Assembly: GCA_030248225.1 (NCBI GenBank)
Contig: JASANE010010025.1
Coordinates: forward strand, 25,459 to 89,458
Length of the DNA: 64,000 nucleotides
Reading direction: 5' to 3'
Source of the DNA: Trileptium ribeirensis
Lineage: Eukaryota > Nematoda > Enoplea > Enoplida > Thoracostomopsidae
Of this stretch, positions 46,961-58,307 are shown one piece after another. The notes under the pieces were generated by a model that saw only the letters and a list, made by a program, of their open reading frames with translations, was not told the origin of the DNA and did not search any database. Within the stretch, counting starts at the first letter, position 1; the number at the start of each line of letters is the position of its first letter. Position numbers and translations under genes: made by a program.

Positions 46961-48395
46961 GCCGGTGGTAGGTTTAGATCATCGGCAGATGTACGGAACT
47001 AGCGAACAAAATATAAAACAACGTTTACAGATTTCCTTCTATAATATCCACTATCCTCCAAGCGAAACGAGCGATAAGCAGAATGTCCCAATCACACAAT
47101 AGAGAGTTTTCCGAGTGTGAAAAGGTACCATCACAATCATAAATTGAGTAACTCCATTTTGTTTTCACCCCAGAGCTCCGTATGTATCTGTTGTGTCAAT
47201 CGTACTACGTTATGTATGTGTGATGTTTACTGTGAGTGTTTTAATACGATATGATCTGTGATTTTTTTACTTGTGTGTATAGAGTAGTGTTACATTGTTT
47301 ACGACATGTATAATTGCCGCATTTCAAGCGATTGTTTGCTACACGCGTCGTCGTAATATGTAATGTGAGTGAATAATAGTAATTATAAGTAAACGGAATA
47401 TGTTGGATTCGTACCAATGGTTTAGCGTTTGTATATTCGATCTTGTGTGTGTCGTACCGACGATGTATGTGTAATATGACTTAAGCTGGGTTTTATATTT
47501 TTGACGTGTATTTTTTGGGACATATAATGATATAACACATATATATGAGCCAGCGTTAACTGGAGAAAATGGGCAGGGGGATGACCTAGGTGTTTATGAA
47601 TTTTGATACCATTTTATTTCGTGCGCAGTCCTCAAAATGAATCAATATCAAAATGAATTTGGTACCTTTTCATCCAGCAGTTAAAAAGTTTCGGGGCATC
47701 AGCTTTTACATTCCGAACAATTAAACTGTTAAAAATTATGGAATTTTAGGAGTGTAACTAAGACCGTGGAAATAGAAAACTAAGATAGTTTTGGGTAATA
47801 TTTTGTGTGTTATGACCTGTTGTATTGTCGTTTATATGTTGTGAGTGTCAGTAATGAGTGCCTTTTGTATTGACACCTAATTAGCGGATATGTGTATATG
47901 TGCTGAATCCGGATCTAAATTTTGAAAAATGTTTTGAGTTAAAAATTCGGCTAATTTCATAAAAAAGTCCTTCTCTGGAACAAAAATTAAAACTTAAGTT
48001 AGGGAGCGGATTTAGAAATTCCAAGAACTGGTGGCTTCTCTGGTAACGATTACGTTAAAATATTAGGAGTTAGATAAGTTTAAGAACTGGGTTTAATTTA
48101 GTTCCCGGGAATTGAGGCGAGAAAAGTTCATTTAAACCCTTACGCAGCGAGTTAAGCAATTCAGTTCCAATCGGTGATCAAATAAATTGACGCGTTGCAA
48201 GAGTCTTTACAATCGGAGCGTATTCAGCATATATGTGAGTAATGTAAGTATGTATTTATATGTGTATTTTAATAGATAATAAGTGTTATAATAAACTATT
48301 GGGTGAACAACCAATTTCCTAAGCGATCATTGCCCGACTATGTATTCTACAAGCATAGGTAGCATCCAAACGAGCCATAGTTTGTACAGTCGAAA
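46961..48395. other. AT/GT-rich sequence, no gene recognised
   Basis: Contains TGTGTATG-type low-complexity patches and AT-rich DNA. It could include leader or LTR of either flanking retroelement, but no direct repeat pair was found. Confidence 0.4.
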
Positions 48396-48772
48396 GAGTG
48401 TAATGCGCGAGTAAACTTAACATGCACCCATCAACTATCGTTTTTTTGTAAAAGCCGATAGCGAAGCGCAAACCGTTTTTACGAAACAAATGCTGAAATT
48501 TCATCGGTTTTTCGATAACAGAAAATTGGCAAAATAAGAAACAAGTACCAAAAATTACACCTTGTGTTCCAACAGAATTTTGGCGATTTTGAATTTGCAG
48601 TGAAAACTGTTATCGTACTCCTATGAGCTTCTGATTTGTATTTGTCTGTGTTCGCGAACAAATTTAACGTAATACTGACGCTACAAATCAACCATTCTTG
48701 TGGCTTAGGTTACAATGTTCGCGAACAAATTCAGCGAATTAAAATCCGGTAGATTTTTGTTCGAAAACAATT
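48396..48772 (-). mobile_element. Short inverted-repeat DNA transposon (copy C), truncated
   Basis: One terminal repeat is present at 48396-48440 (GTAATGCGCGAGTAAACTTA...CCATCAACTATCG). The interior matches the reverse complement of copy B, including TTTTTCGATAACAGAAAATTGGC-like sequence and two TGTTCGCGAACA palindromes (near 48653 and 48717). The second terminal repeat is missing: at about 48772 the sequence changes abruptly into reverse-transcriptase coding DNA. So the copy was cut by, or is joined to, the Ty3/gypsy element. Confidence 0.75.
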
Positions 48773-49160
48773 CGGTATTTGGTAACGAGTGGTTATTGGC
48801 AAATGGAATTGACAAAGGAAGAAGACAAGGAAACGACGACGTTTATTTCCGACAACGGATTGTTCGAATTTAACGTTTTGCCGTTTGGTTTACAGTGTAC
48901 TCCGAGTTCCTTCATGAGAGCCATAAAGTTTTTGTTAGTTGGGCTTGAGTACCGCGTCCTATCGTTTATAGATGATATTCTAATATTTTTCCCAACTTTT
49001 AGAAAATACATTCAGCACTTATCCGACGCTTTTGACCGGTTATATGAGGGCAACATCAAGCTAAAGCCAAAAAGTGTTGTTTTGGGAAAACTAAAGTACG
49101 ATTTTTGGGACGCGTGGTCTCAGGTGCCGGCATATAGCCGGGCCCTGACAAAGTGGTAGC
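48773..49160 (+). pseudogene. pol: Reverse transcriptase domain (5'-truncated)
   Basis: Starts abruptly at VTSGYWQMELTKEEDKETT, which is the strand just before motif B in Ty3/gypsy enzymes. LPFGLQCTPSSF and SFIDDILIF follow; FIDD is the catalytic YxDD-type box with two Asp. The palm continues into the thumb until a frameshift near 49100. The fingers and first catalytic Asp are absent, so the enzyme is dead. It copies element RNA into DNA in intact relatives. Confidence 0.9.
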
Positions 49161-49770
49161 TGTTAAAGAATTCCCAGTTCCAAAAACTGTAAAGCAGGTG
49201 AAGGGATTTTTAGGCTTGGCATCTTACTATCGAAAATTTGTAAAAGCATTTGTAGAAAAAGCATCTTTCTTAAACTGACTTTTTAAAAAAGAAGTGGCGT
49301 TTTCATGGACCCCCAGGTGCCAAAACTCGTTTGAGATTTTGAAAGAAGCCCTAACTAATAATCCTTTTTTAAAAAGCCCAGATTTTAGTACACAATTTAT
49401 TCGTATTACTGACGCTAGTAATGACGGTTTGGGAGCCGTTCTGTCGCAAGAGGAAAATGGGTTGGAACATGTAGTGCATATGCTTCCCGAACTTTAGCGC
49501 CGGCTGAAAAGAGTTGCGCAATTACGGAAAAAGAAGGTTTGCCCGTAGTGTGGTCAGTTAAATATTTCAGACATTTTTGTTGGGAAGAAAATTTAAAATA
49601 ATTACAGACCATTCAGCGTTAAAGTCGTTGATGAATATCCGCGAGGACAACGGAAGATTGTTAAGGTGGTTTTGCTGCTCGCAGAGTTCGAGTTCGTAGT
49701 CAAAAATAGACCGCACAAATCGAATAGAACCAGTGACGCCCTATCCAGGTATCCCATACAAACAACCACA
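49161..49770 (+). pseudogene. pol: Connection and RNase H domains
   Basis: Pieces read FLGLASYYRKFVKAF, SFEILKEALTNNPFLKSPDF and ITDASNDGLGAVLSQEENG, the last being the RNase H start with its catalytic Asp. ASRTLAPAEKSCAITEKEG and a further ITDHSALKSLMN follow in other frames. At least two frameshifts and one stop break it. RNase H removes the RNA strand during reverse transcription. Confidence 0.85.
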
Positions 49771-50830
49771 CAAGAAGAGATCGTGGAAGAACATCAAATG
49801 ACTTTTCCTAGTTTAACCGAAGTTGCTAACAGTATTGTTTCTAGAGTTTCAGGTCAAGTTATTACTAGGCCAGACGATCATATACCATTTGACGTGGATG
49901 GTGCCGCCATGTTTCATGTCTTTTGTCGCAATATGCACAATCTCCAATTTGCAGAAAGCCGTTTACGATTAATAATTGATTATCTTGAATTAAAGGAAGG
50001 AGAAAGAGGATGTGCAGAGGTGTGTCAACTACGTTATTTTAAGTGGAGTGTTAAGCCACATTTGGACTGAACAGAGATACAATCGAAGGCCAAGGACTTG
50101 TTTTCAGGTGGTCATCCCAGAAATTTTGCGAATAGAAGTGATTGAAGCACTCCATGATGATCTTCTTGGGGTAGGACACATGGGTTTTGATCGAACCTTT
50201 GCAAATACAAGGGAGCGTTTCTATTTTGATACTATGTATCATGATATAAAGCAATTTTTCACGTCTTGTGTTCCCTGTGCAACCAAAATTGGACCCAGTA
50301 AAAAGACTAAGGTAATGTTACATTCTACACCAATTAGCGGAAAGCCTTTCGACATTTTGGCAGTAGATTGTGTTGGACCCCTAAAGCTAACCGAGAACGG
50401 CAATAAACATATAGTTGTCTTCACAGAATATCTGACAAAGTGGCCCGCATTTCCCGTTCCTACTATCACCTGTGAAACCATCGCAAAATTAATTGCGGAG
50501 AATATTATTTGTAGATTTGGAGCACCTTGTAGGCTATTATCTGATAGGGGTGACAATTTTATAGCGTAGCGCAGCCCAAGTTGATTCGCTAGACGGTTAC
50601 AGGCGTGGTCTTGTTAACAGTTTTGAGATTGCACCACAACTAGCTGTCGAAAACACACGAAACGCTCAGAAAAAAAACAGAGATACTACAATAAATTTGC
50701 AAATGAGAGTACACTATGCATAGGACAGAGAGTGTGGTATTATAGTCCAGCTGTCAAGAAAGGTAGGGTAGCTAAACTTTATCATCTGTGGCACGGAACG
50801 TAGAAGATTATGAGTTCACCAATGATGTGA
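49771..50830 (+). pseudogene. pol: Integrase: zinc finger, part of catalytic core, C-terminal domain
   Basis: The HHCC finger is visible at about 50155-50280 (GVGHMGFDRT ... SCVPC). The core follows with ILAVDCVGPL (first Asp) and LLSDRGDNF (second Asp), then a stop near 50567. The stretch with the catalytic Glu is deleted. A C-terminal domain-like piece near 50680-50800 reads RVWYYSPAVKKGRVAKLYHL. Integrase inserts the cDNA; this copy cannot. Confidence 0.85.
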
Positions 50831-51477
50831 ATGTCAGGCTTACGTCCGAGTAAGGGATCGAAACCAGACAAAATTGTGCATGTAAATTCCTGTAAACCAC
50901 CGAGACAAAACAGCCACTTGGTCTATTACGGAAGACGTAGGCGACGGTGAGAACAAGTTAGGCGACACTGACGCTAATGTATCACAAAATTTCCCAAGCC
51001 AAAGTAATGATGCACCAAATAAAATTGTAGATAAATCAATGAAGAATTTGGAGTGCGGTCAGCCGACGCTTGGAACTGATTCACAGAGTATTGTGTGCGC
51101 TAGGTGACAGTCATTGCACCGAGGCCAATGATAATTCAAGGTATTTCGAACAAGACTGCGTAAACGGTGATGGACCAGCAAGCGAATGCCTTTATAAACC
51201 GCATAAACAGGAGCAACGTGCAGTGGGAACGAAATGGGAAGGCAGACAACGGGAAAAGTAACATGTCAATTGGAAGAAAAGGAATAGCTACAGATAAGTT
51301 TTTGTATATATTGTATGTTTTTATCTTATCTCATAACTGTGCATGTGAATAGACCAGCCAAAATTCGGCCATTAGAATCAATAAGAAATTTTCAGTGTTT
51401 TTTCATAAAGAGGGTATGCTTGATAATGTTCAAGATTTTATTGAACATCACATAATGGTACCCATTAATTTAACCGT

Positions 51478-53216
51478 TTGAAAACCGTCGTTTTCACCTT
51501 CTTGTTTCAATATAAAAGAAATTCAGGAGGGGCAAAAATATCTGCTATAGATTTTCTGTTAAAACAGTATTGTACAAAAATTATTGACATGAACCAATCT
51601 TGTCTGGAAACTTATGAAAAAGCCAAAACCCGCCTGGAACAATTAGACAGCAATTCAAAACGTTTTAATGGCAGACACCGACGTAAGCGATGTATTTTAG
51701 GAGGGTTAGCATGTTTTGTGGATTCCATATTTGTTGGATGTAATTCGGGCGCAGGTGCAGATGCAGAAAAAGTTAAAATTGCTCTTCACGTTTCAAATCC
51801 AGAGTATCTGGTATTGGAACGGATGTTACAAATATAAACGGGCGGTTGCTTTCCCTCCCTAAGTTAACGCATCATGGCTTTAAGAACGAAGACCAAAGGA
51901 TAAATGTTACGGCAGATATGATAGAAAAATTAACCGAAGTGCAGAACAATTTCCGAAATTACGTTCTCAAAATTGGTCTTGCTACCAACAAGACCGTGCA
52001 GTTAGGGTACGTCTAATTAAGTTTTAACGCTGATCTTCTTAGGTGGACGACTAGCTTTCTTCAATAGAATGAGCAAATCGAAGGAATATATACCATATCT
52101 AATTCGATAGTTAAATTAGAAAATGGTTTATCTCTCCAGGAATAGTACCTCCTCTGGGACTAATTGAATCCATTGAGGCTTTGCAAAGTCATGTTTCTCA
52201 AATAGGGCTAAATTTAATGTATTATTTCAAAAATATTAGTACGTATTATCGGGTACCCATAGTTAAATCAGTATATTCTAGCAAAAGTTCTTTAGTAATA
52301 GCTCCAAGAATTGCCATCCCACGTGGCAATATGGAATTTGAATTATGGGGAATAACTTATGGGCAAACGCACGTGGATAAGGGAGTTTACATGTAGATTA
52401 ACAATAAGCATGATATTACCGGAGTTAATAAAGGTTGTAATCAATTTCTGCTACTTAAACGAAATCAGCTTAGAAATTGTGTTCGATCAAAATTTATACG
52501 ATGCCCCATTGTATTGCCCACAATACCACAATTGAAGTGAGTCTTTTTAAGAACATAAATCCTGCGGAGGGTTCGTGCGACATAATATTAACTACAACAA
52601 GCTTCCTATTCAGGCATTTGATCTGGGAGGGGGACGTTGGTTTTCGGCAGAAATGGAATCTGATTGGACATTATTTTGTGATGCTACAGTTCCAAAAATT
52701 AGAGGCCTGCAATCAATGTGTTATTTTTCTACCCAGCCGCTGTGGAATGACCCTAAGAGGATTGACGCTACCAACTCGAAGGCATGATTGTACCGACTAT
52801 AATGTGTCTAAATATGAATTTTTTTGCACAAAGCGCTGTTTTCGAAGATTTTATTGTCTTGAATGTTTCAGCAGTGGAACATAAAGATCGATATCAAGGT
52901 ACCGAATCTCTATAATCTAGCCAACTATTTTGAACAAAATTTGAAGGCGAATTCCGAAAGTGTAGTGAATTTTACTAAATTCAAAAGGGATGTTATGTCC
53001 GAAAACAAGGCATTCGCATCGGAAGATAGATCACTGCACCAATATGTACAGCAAAGTATTTAAAAAATTAAGAACTACGAGGGTTATAATGTATTTTATA
53101 TGGTGTCGTTAGCTGTGGGCGAAGTTATATTATTTTGCCTTTTATTTTTTATGTTTTTAGGACTCAATCTAGTGAACCTACAATCGAAATGGGAGGCAAT
53201 AATGGTATTAAGTTAA
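51478..53216 (+). pseudogene. env: Envelope-like glycoprotein region of the Ty3/gypsy element
   Basis: Open pieces in shifting frames: 51478-51837 has a dibasic RHRRKR processing-type site followed at once by a hydrophobic CILGGLACFVDSIFVGC; 52181-52396 and 52477-52884 hold Cys and amphipathic segments; a hydrophobic membrane-anchor-like stretch is coded at about 53100-53165, with a stop near 53214. Position after integrase, a furin-type site, a hydrophobic segment and an anchor fit a gypsy/errantivirus envelope. At least four frame changes or stops break it. Confidence 0.6.
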
Positions 53217-53227
53217 CAAAAAGGGAG

Positions 53228-54470
53228 CAATTAACTCCGCGATCACGCAAAATGCGTTAAATATCTCAACCTTGTGACAGTGAGTGCATCGAATTAAGTC
53301 CTAACAATCCCACTACTTCTATCCCTGGCCGTTTTGAAGCAATCAAACAACTTAGGGAGGTGAAAAATAAGTTGCTGTATGTAGTATGTGTGCCGGACAT
53401 AGAAATGTCCATGTTTGATAAAAACAGTTAGTTTCGTTCACATGCGATTTAAATTAACAATTTTTTCGAATATATCAAGACTATGTGTTATACTTTAAAG
53501 CGTTGTATATTCGTGAATAAGAATCTGTACGTAAAAAAGGAGAAATCAGGTTTTGCATATATTTTGTTCGCTTAATTTTTATCAATATACAGGTTAATTT
53601 CCATGATTGACCACTAAGTATTGGCGAACCGGCAAATATGACTATTTGCTTGAAAATGCAAACACTGATGATATATCTCTACATATCATTGCTAATGTCT
53701 GTTAAAATGTTGTGTTGTCTGTGTGTATAAATTCTGTTTACAGGAGCATCAGGTCGTTTTTTTTCTAAACGGATGGGCCTGGCTCGCAGGTTTTAAGACG
53801 GCGTTTGGACTCCTGGCTGGCAGCAACTGGTATTGTTTGTGACCCGCTGAGTAGCAAAAGTAAGCAAATTTGCAATTTTGTAAAAAGAAAATGTTTAACA
53901 AAAAAGATCATAGAATGTGGTGTCGAAATATTCACAAATTAGAACAAAACTAAATGAAGGTTGCGCACAAGAATGGAACGAGCACAGTAAAAACCTACAT
54001 TCAAAATTTCAAAACAAAATTTTTTTAAATTTATATTGTCCATTTACTAAATAGTTCCTGCTGGTCCTAGGGGGGTGACTTCACTCATTTTGTTTTTCGA
54101 TGTAGTACTACTGCTTGTTGGGAACCTGAGAACAGCATTTTCAAAATTTACTAGCGATGTCCTCCAGACACTCGAAAAAGTGTGTCCTGCCGCCCGAACT
54201 GCGCCAGCAACTGTAGGAACCCCTACACCGCAGGGCGCGTTCCAGTGTGAGTGAGTTTCTCTTTGTTTGCTCATTCTGACCGACCCAGCGCTGACCAGCA
54301 AAGGCAGTACGACAGGGGCTGAGGACAAGCTGGATTGGTAGAGTGTTCTTTAAAGAGATTTCTATACTATTTCGTTGCTTTTTGACGGACCCTCAAAGAA
54401 AAAATCCTACGCTTAGACTAGACGTTTTGCTGTCATGCCATCTTAATATGTGTTCTTTATATACAATACC
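53228..54470. other. No gene recognised; may include a 3' LTR
   Basis: The DNA directly after the polypurine tract should be the 3' LTR of the gypsy element, but no matching 5' LTR was found to prove it. The minus frame 54047-54328 has no domain support. Confidence 0.35.
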
Positions 54471-54477
54471 ATTTGTC

Positions 54478-54745
54478 TTCGGCTAGTCTCCGGTTTAGTG
54501 GCCATCTAGCCGCGTGCATACAGTGCATCTTGTACTCAAGGGGTAAAAAATTTGATTTTAAAATTCCCGGTGTCTCTCTAAACCTGTACCTATTTTCGTG
54601 AACACTGAGTATGTTGTACTTTATAAGAAATTGTTGCGAAGTAGGCTCCGCTTTAGTGACTATCCACTTAGACTTTGTCGGAGTGCATATGCTCCTCAAG
54701 GGTAGTATCCCATCTAAGGCCGGTAAAAAATGCATTTCCTGAAGT
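54478..54745 (-). repeat. Short direct repeat, two diverged units of ~165 bp spacing
   Basis: CTCCG(G/C)TTTAGTG(G/A)C(C/T)ATC near 54485 recurs near 54648, and each is followed by a GCAT(C/A)TT-like and CTCAAGGG(G/T) piece and GGTAAAAAATTTG/GCATTT. The minus open frame 54457-54735 spans both units. No function is evident. Confidence 0.5.
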
Positions 54746-55175
54746 GAACCCTAAGGTATGTCATTTTTTGCAAATGACATTTGTGTGTGCAAATTCCATA
54801 TTTTGTGCCTTTGCACTATAGCGTAAAATTTTCTATCTGAAAAAATTCAACTCGTCTCATTTGACCAACAGTATTTTTGTTTAAAATAGAAACCCAACGT
54901 CCTAAATAGACTTACAGCTATGACGGTTTTAAATCGTCAAAACTTTTGTTTGGACTTCCGATTACTCTAGGTCGACCCACAGAGAGAATTTATGTCCCCG
55001 TGGGTCCTAAGTGAAGAATGCAAACAGACATAGGAGGTAGAGAAAATTTATCGATAAACCATTTTGATCGATTAACACATGAGCATAAAATAATGGTGTA
55101 ATAGAGGCTCATGGAAGAAAATGATGCAACTGTATTTTTGTATGGCTAAGCTGGTGCTGACAACAAGTAAATAAC

Positions 55176-55177
<2 letters not shown>

Positions 55178-55225
<48 letters not shown>

Positions 55226-55275
55226 ATTTAAATATAGATATATATATTTAAAATATATATATATATATATAGCTA
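55178..55275. repeat. (TA)n microsatellite
   Basis: Almost pure TA repeat with a short TTTAAATATAG interruption, at the 3' side of the Penelope-like element (minus strand). Simple-sequence tails are common near such insertions. Confidence 0.9.
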
Positions 55276-55336
55276 TATATATAGATATTATCAAGTGGAA
55301 ATTGTGCCAATAACAAATTGTTTAAGTATTATTCCG

Positions 55337-56396
55337 GAAACAGCATAAGGGGTTTGAGGGCTTTGATATTTTTGAGCTTAGGGTTTAGATGTCTAATGAG
55401 CAAATTTTCGAGGTTGCGGAGTAGTGTATCAGAACTACGATTTTGCGTGTTAACTTGTGCGATAACTTGAAAATCTTAATTACTTGCTACAGCATTGCAA
55501 CGGATGGTATGAAGATATATAGCTGAATTCTGCAACTGCTTATTATTCAACCTTCTACCTGTTCTAGCAGATATGCCTGAGTGTTCCGAAATCCTAGTAC
55601 AAAGATGTCGGCGTGAAGAGCCAACATAGTCCGTTTCACAAACGGAACAAGTATATTTGTAGACCACATAAGATTTCAGTGACTCAGGCATACTGTCCTT
55701 GAAAGGAAAGAAATGTTTCAGCTTTTTCCCAGATTCGAAAATTACCCTACTTTGCACATCAGGAAAGGCTGTTTTAATCCTTTGTATAAATCTTTTTTTA
55801 AGATTGATGGAAGCATCACCGATGAATGGAAATTTGATGGCTATGTTCTTAACTTCAGAGCTATCGTCTGGACAAATTGGTGTAACATCCGTGTTAGCCA
55901 TGATGGTGTCATTAGTGGCGACAGCCCATCTGTTGAAAAACTGTTTGACTGTATTATTGATGACATTACTTGGATATCCATTTTTTGTGAATAAATCTTT
56001 AAGGAAACGGACTTCCTGATGTAAAATGCTATAGTTAGAACTAATTCGATAAGCACGATGCAGCAGGCAACTGATCAGGCCTGTTTTATACTTGCCAAAG
56101 ACAAACGAGTCGAACTTAGTCAACAAGCCTGTGAAAGTTGGCTTTCTGTACACTGATGTGATGATTTTATCTTCACATTTTGTAACATTCGTATCCAAGA
56201 AAGGAATGGAACCAAGATTTTCCTTGTCCATGGTAAATTTAATAGTGCCGTGTTGCGCATTAAGGTATTCAAGGAAACGTTCAGTTTCTGTATCGTTCTT
56301 AAAAATTGCGAAAGTGTCGTCAACGTACCGGCAGTAAAAAATGGGTTTGTACGACATAGGGCAACTATTGAGCCATTTAACTTCCGACTTATTCAT
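55337..56396 (-). CDS. Penelope RT C-terminal part and GIY-YIG endonuclease
   Basis: Carries the catalytic box FYCRYVDDTFAIF, then SIPFLDT, SVYRKPTFTG and a helical thumb. The endonuclease begins at YVVYKYTCSVCETDYVGSS with a Cys pair and Tyr/Gly, continues with RRHLCTRISEH (catalytic Arg and Glu-type positions), and ends after RCNAVASN at a TAA (55476). The same frame then reads DFQVIAQ, LENLLIRHLNPKL, typical of PLE C termini, so TAA is probably a nonsense mutation. Confidence 0.9.
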
Positions 56397-56407
56397 GAAG
56401 ATGTTAG

Positions 56408-57904
56408 CTAAAGTTGTCCTAGTGGTGAGCCCATGGCTACACCTTCAATCTGCTGGTATACTTTGCCGTTGAACAGAAAACTGATGTTCTTAACACATGC
56501 GCTAATGGCCAAAATTAGGTCATCTATTGGTAATGGACATTGAATTTCCTCATTTTGTACAGCCTCCCTGATGTACTCCAGGGTTTCATCTATAGGGACG
56601 TTGGTGAACAATGCTGTAACATCATAGCTAGCCATAACAACGTTGTTAGGATTGAGCTTCGCTACTTTGTCACTAAAGTCGAACGAGTTTTTTATCGTGT
56701 ATTGGTTATGCGTCAGTGGCTCTAGTATAGGTACTAAATATTGCGCCAATGCGTGGACTGCCGCGTTAATGCAAGACAAAATCGGTCGCAAAGGTATGTT
56801 CTGTTTATGAACTTTAGGCGAACCGTACATTATCGGAATGCGAGAACCCGACGGCAATAATCTATAGTATGCCTGGTCCGAGATGTATTTTAGTGATCGA
56901 AATCTTTGCAATATTTTGGTAACCATTGTTTCAGCCTTCATTATATTCGAATAAAGATCTTGCGTTCTTGATGTTTTAAAATGGGCAGTATCGTTGAGAA
57001 TACCAAACATTTTGTCAAGGTAGTCTGACTTATTTAGTAGTACAACACCTTTTCCTTTATCCGGCGGGATAACTACAATATTGCGATTAGACGCTAATTT
57101 TTTTATGCTAGCTTGTTGCTCTATTGAGAAGTTCGGTTTAGGCTTAGAGTGCTTGAAACAATGCAGAGCATTATCGACTATGCATCTCAGGTCATTTCTG
57201 AAGGAAAAGCTAAGCGAGCCGTAATCAATGTTGGTTCTGAAACAAAGATCTTGTAGAAACGTTTCGAGCCTAGCATATATCTTGAACTTATCAACTTTAT
57301 TGTGAGCAGGGACAAAGTCCAGGCCTTTGGAGAGAGACAGCGCATCGGTTTCTGTTAGCTGTACGTCCGAAAAATTAAAAACACATTTGATATTGTTAGC
57401 ATTATGACTGGTGGTAGCTAACCTAGAGTGGAGTCGATGTAACTTCCTTTGATGTATGGCCTGTTGATCCGAGCCAATTTTGGTGGCTAACCACCGGATG
57501 TAGGACGAAAGAATATACCAATCCAGGTAAAGTACACTATTTTTAAGTAAATTACTAATATCCTTGAAATGGCGCATATGTAGAGTGCAATTACGTCGAT
57601 GCTTCCTAACTTCGTTACCCACAATTTTTTGAACGAAGCAGGGCCAATTTGAAATGTTTCTAGTAATCGCTTTGTTTTTAACACGCACAAACGATGGCGT
57701 GATGCCATTTTGCAGGCAACCAGTTAGGAAGTCGATATGTGCACTACATTTCGTATAGCTAATAAGCGACCTCTTGCATGATTTAAACAGAATGACTGCA
57801 TTATTGCCATATTTAAGCCTGATGCTTCTGATTAATCCGCCTGGAAATTGTGCCTGTAAAAGCAAGTTAATCGCTGACAGCGCTAATGCGTGTGTGGATT
57901 CCAT
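56408..57904 (-). CDS. Penelope reverse transcriptase, N-terminal and palm part
   Basis: 498 codons from the ATG at 57904. N-terminal thumb-like helical region, then VVIPPDKGKGVVLL (PLE signature), YGSPKVHK, RPILSCINAAVHAL, MASYDVTALFTNVP with the first catalytic Asp, and VYQQIEGVAMGSPLG. The frame stops at QL, one base out of register with the downstream frame that starts with MNKSEVKW at 56396. This is the single frameshift in the element. PLE enzymes prime from DNA ends and are telomerase-related. Confidence 0.9.
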   Translation of the reverse strand: MESTHALALSAINLLLQAQFPGGLIRSIRLKYGNNAVILFKSCKRSLISYTKCSAHIDFLTGCLQNGITPSFVRVKNKAITRNISNWPCFVQKIVGNEVRKHRRNCTLHMRHFKDISNLLKNSVLYLDWYILSSYIRWLATKIGSDQQAIHQRKLHRLHSRLATTSHNANNIKCVFNFSDVQLTETDALSLSKGLDFVPAHNKVDKFKIYARLETFLQDLCFRTNIDYGSLSFSFRNDLRCIVDNALHCFKHSKPKPNFSIEQQASIKKLASNRNIVVIPPDKGKGVVLLNKSDYLDKMFGILNDTAHFKTSRTQDLYSNIMKAETMVTKILQRFRSLKYISDQAYYRLLPSGSRIPIMYGSPKVHKQNIPLRPILSCINAAVHALAQYLVPILEPLTHNQYTIKNSFDFSDKVAKLNPNNVVMASYDVTALFTNVPIDETLEYIREAVQNEEIQCPLPIDDLILAISACVKNISFLFNGKVYQQIEGVAMGSPLGQL

Positions 57905-57960
57905 AGATCAAACCAAGTTTCTGATATTAAACACTGCAAAATTTATTGATGTGCTATAAA

Positions 57961-58170
57961 CTACGAAAACCGAACTAACGGTGGTTAGTAACTAAAAGCA
58001 ATAAAAAGGTCGAAAAGGCGGGACCATCGTAAAAACGTAACACTTACTCAGGACTACTGTTGTCCATGTCTTATATTATATGATGTATATGAGCAGGAAA
58101 GCAACAGCAAAAAAGCTATATAAGCAAAACTATTTGTATCGGCGAAATAAAATTCGGAATAAAAAAGATG
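57961..58170 (-). other. Spacer between the Penelope element and host gene B
   Basis: AT-rich; no exon or RNA gene is seen. It may include the 5' untranslated part of the Penelope element. Confidence 0.4.
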
Positions 58171-58174
58171 TTAT

Positions 58175-58180
58175 TTTATT
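58175..58180 (-). terminator. Poly(A) signal of host gene B
   Basis: On the minus strand AATAAA (plus TTTATT) lies about 130 bases after the stop codon at 58308-58310, within an A/T-rich run. A conventional 3' UTR length supports the gene call. Confidence 0.55.
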
Positions 58181-58307
58181 TTAATTTCCCAGGAACCAAA
58201 AGGCGATTAGAATAACGTGTATAGTGCAATGTATGCAGGGCCGAGCTACAGGGCCATATTATGGCGAAAGCTAAAAACTGCAAAAATTGGCACAAAAACC
58301 ATGAAAA

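Larger units (their letters stand above)
48773..53227 (+). mobile_element. Degenerate Ty3/gypsy retroelement with envelope-like region
   Basis: Order on the plus strand: reverse transcriptase, connection and RNase H, integrase with HHCC finger and part of the DDE core, integrase C-terminal domain, then an envelope-like region and a polypurine tract (53218-53227, AAAAAGGGAG). Gag, protease and the first part of the reverse transcriptase are missing at a sharp junction with copy C of the short transposon. Multiple stops and frameshifts. Pol order RT-RNH-IN and a following envelope fit the errantivirus-like gypsy layout; LTRs were not identified. Confidence 0.85.
55330..57960 (-). mobile_element. 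Penelope-like element, nearly intact, GIY-YIG type
   Basis: Minus-strand element coding a reverse transcriptase joined to a C-terminal GIY-YIG endonuclease. Only two clear lesions were seen: one frameshift near 56405 in the PLG box and one in-frame TAA at about 55473, after which the frame stays open with PLE-like sequence to about 55337. A ~150-bp fragment of a second copy lies at 58670-58823 in the same orientation. Exact ends and any pseudo-LTR or hammerhead ribozyme could not be determined. Confidence 0.9.
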
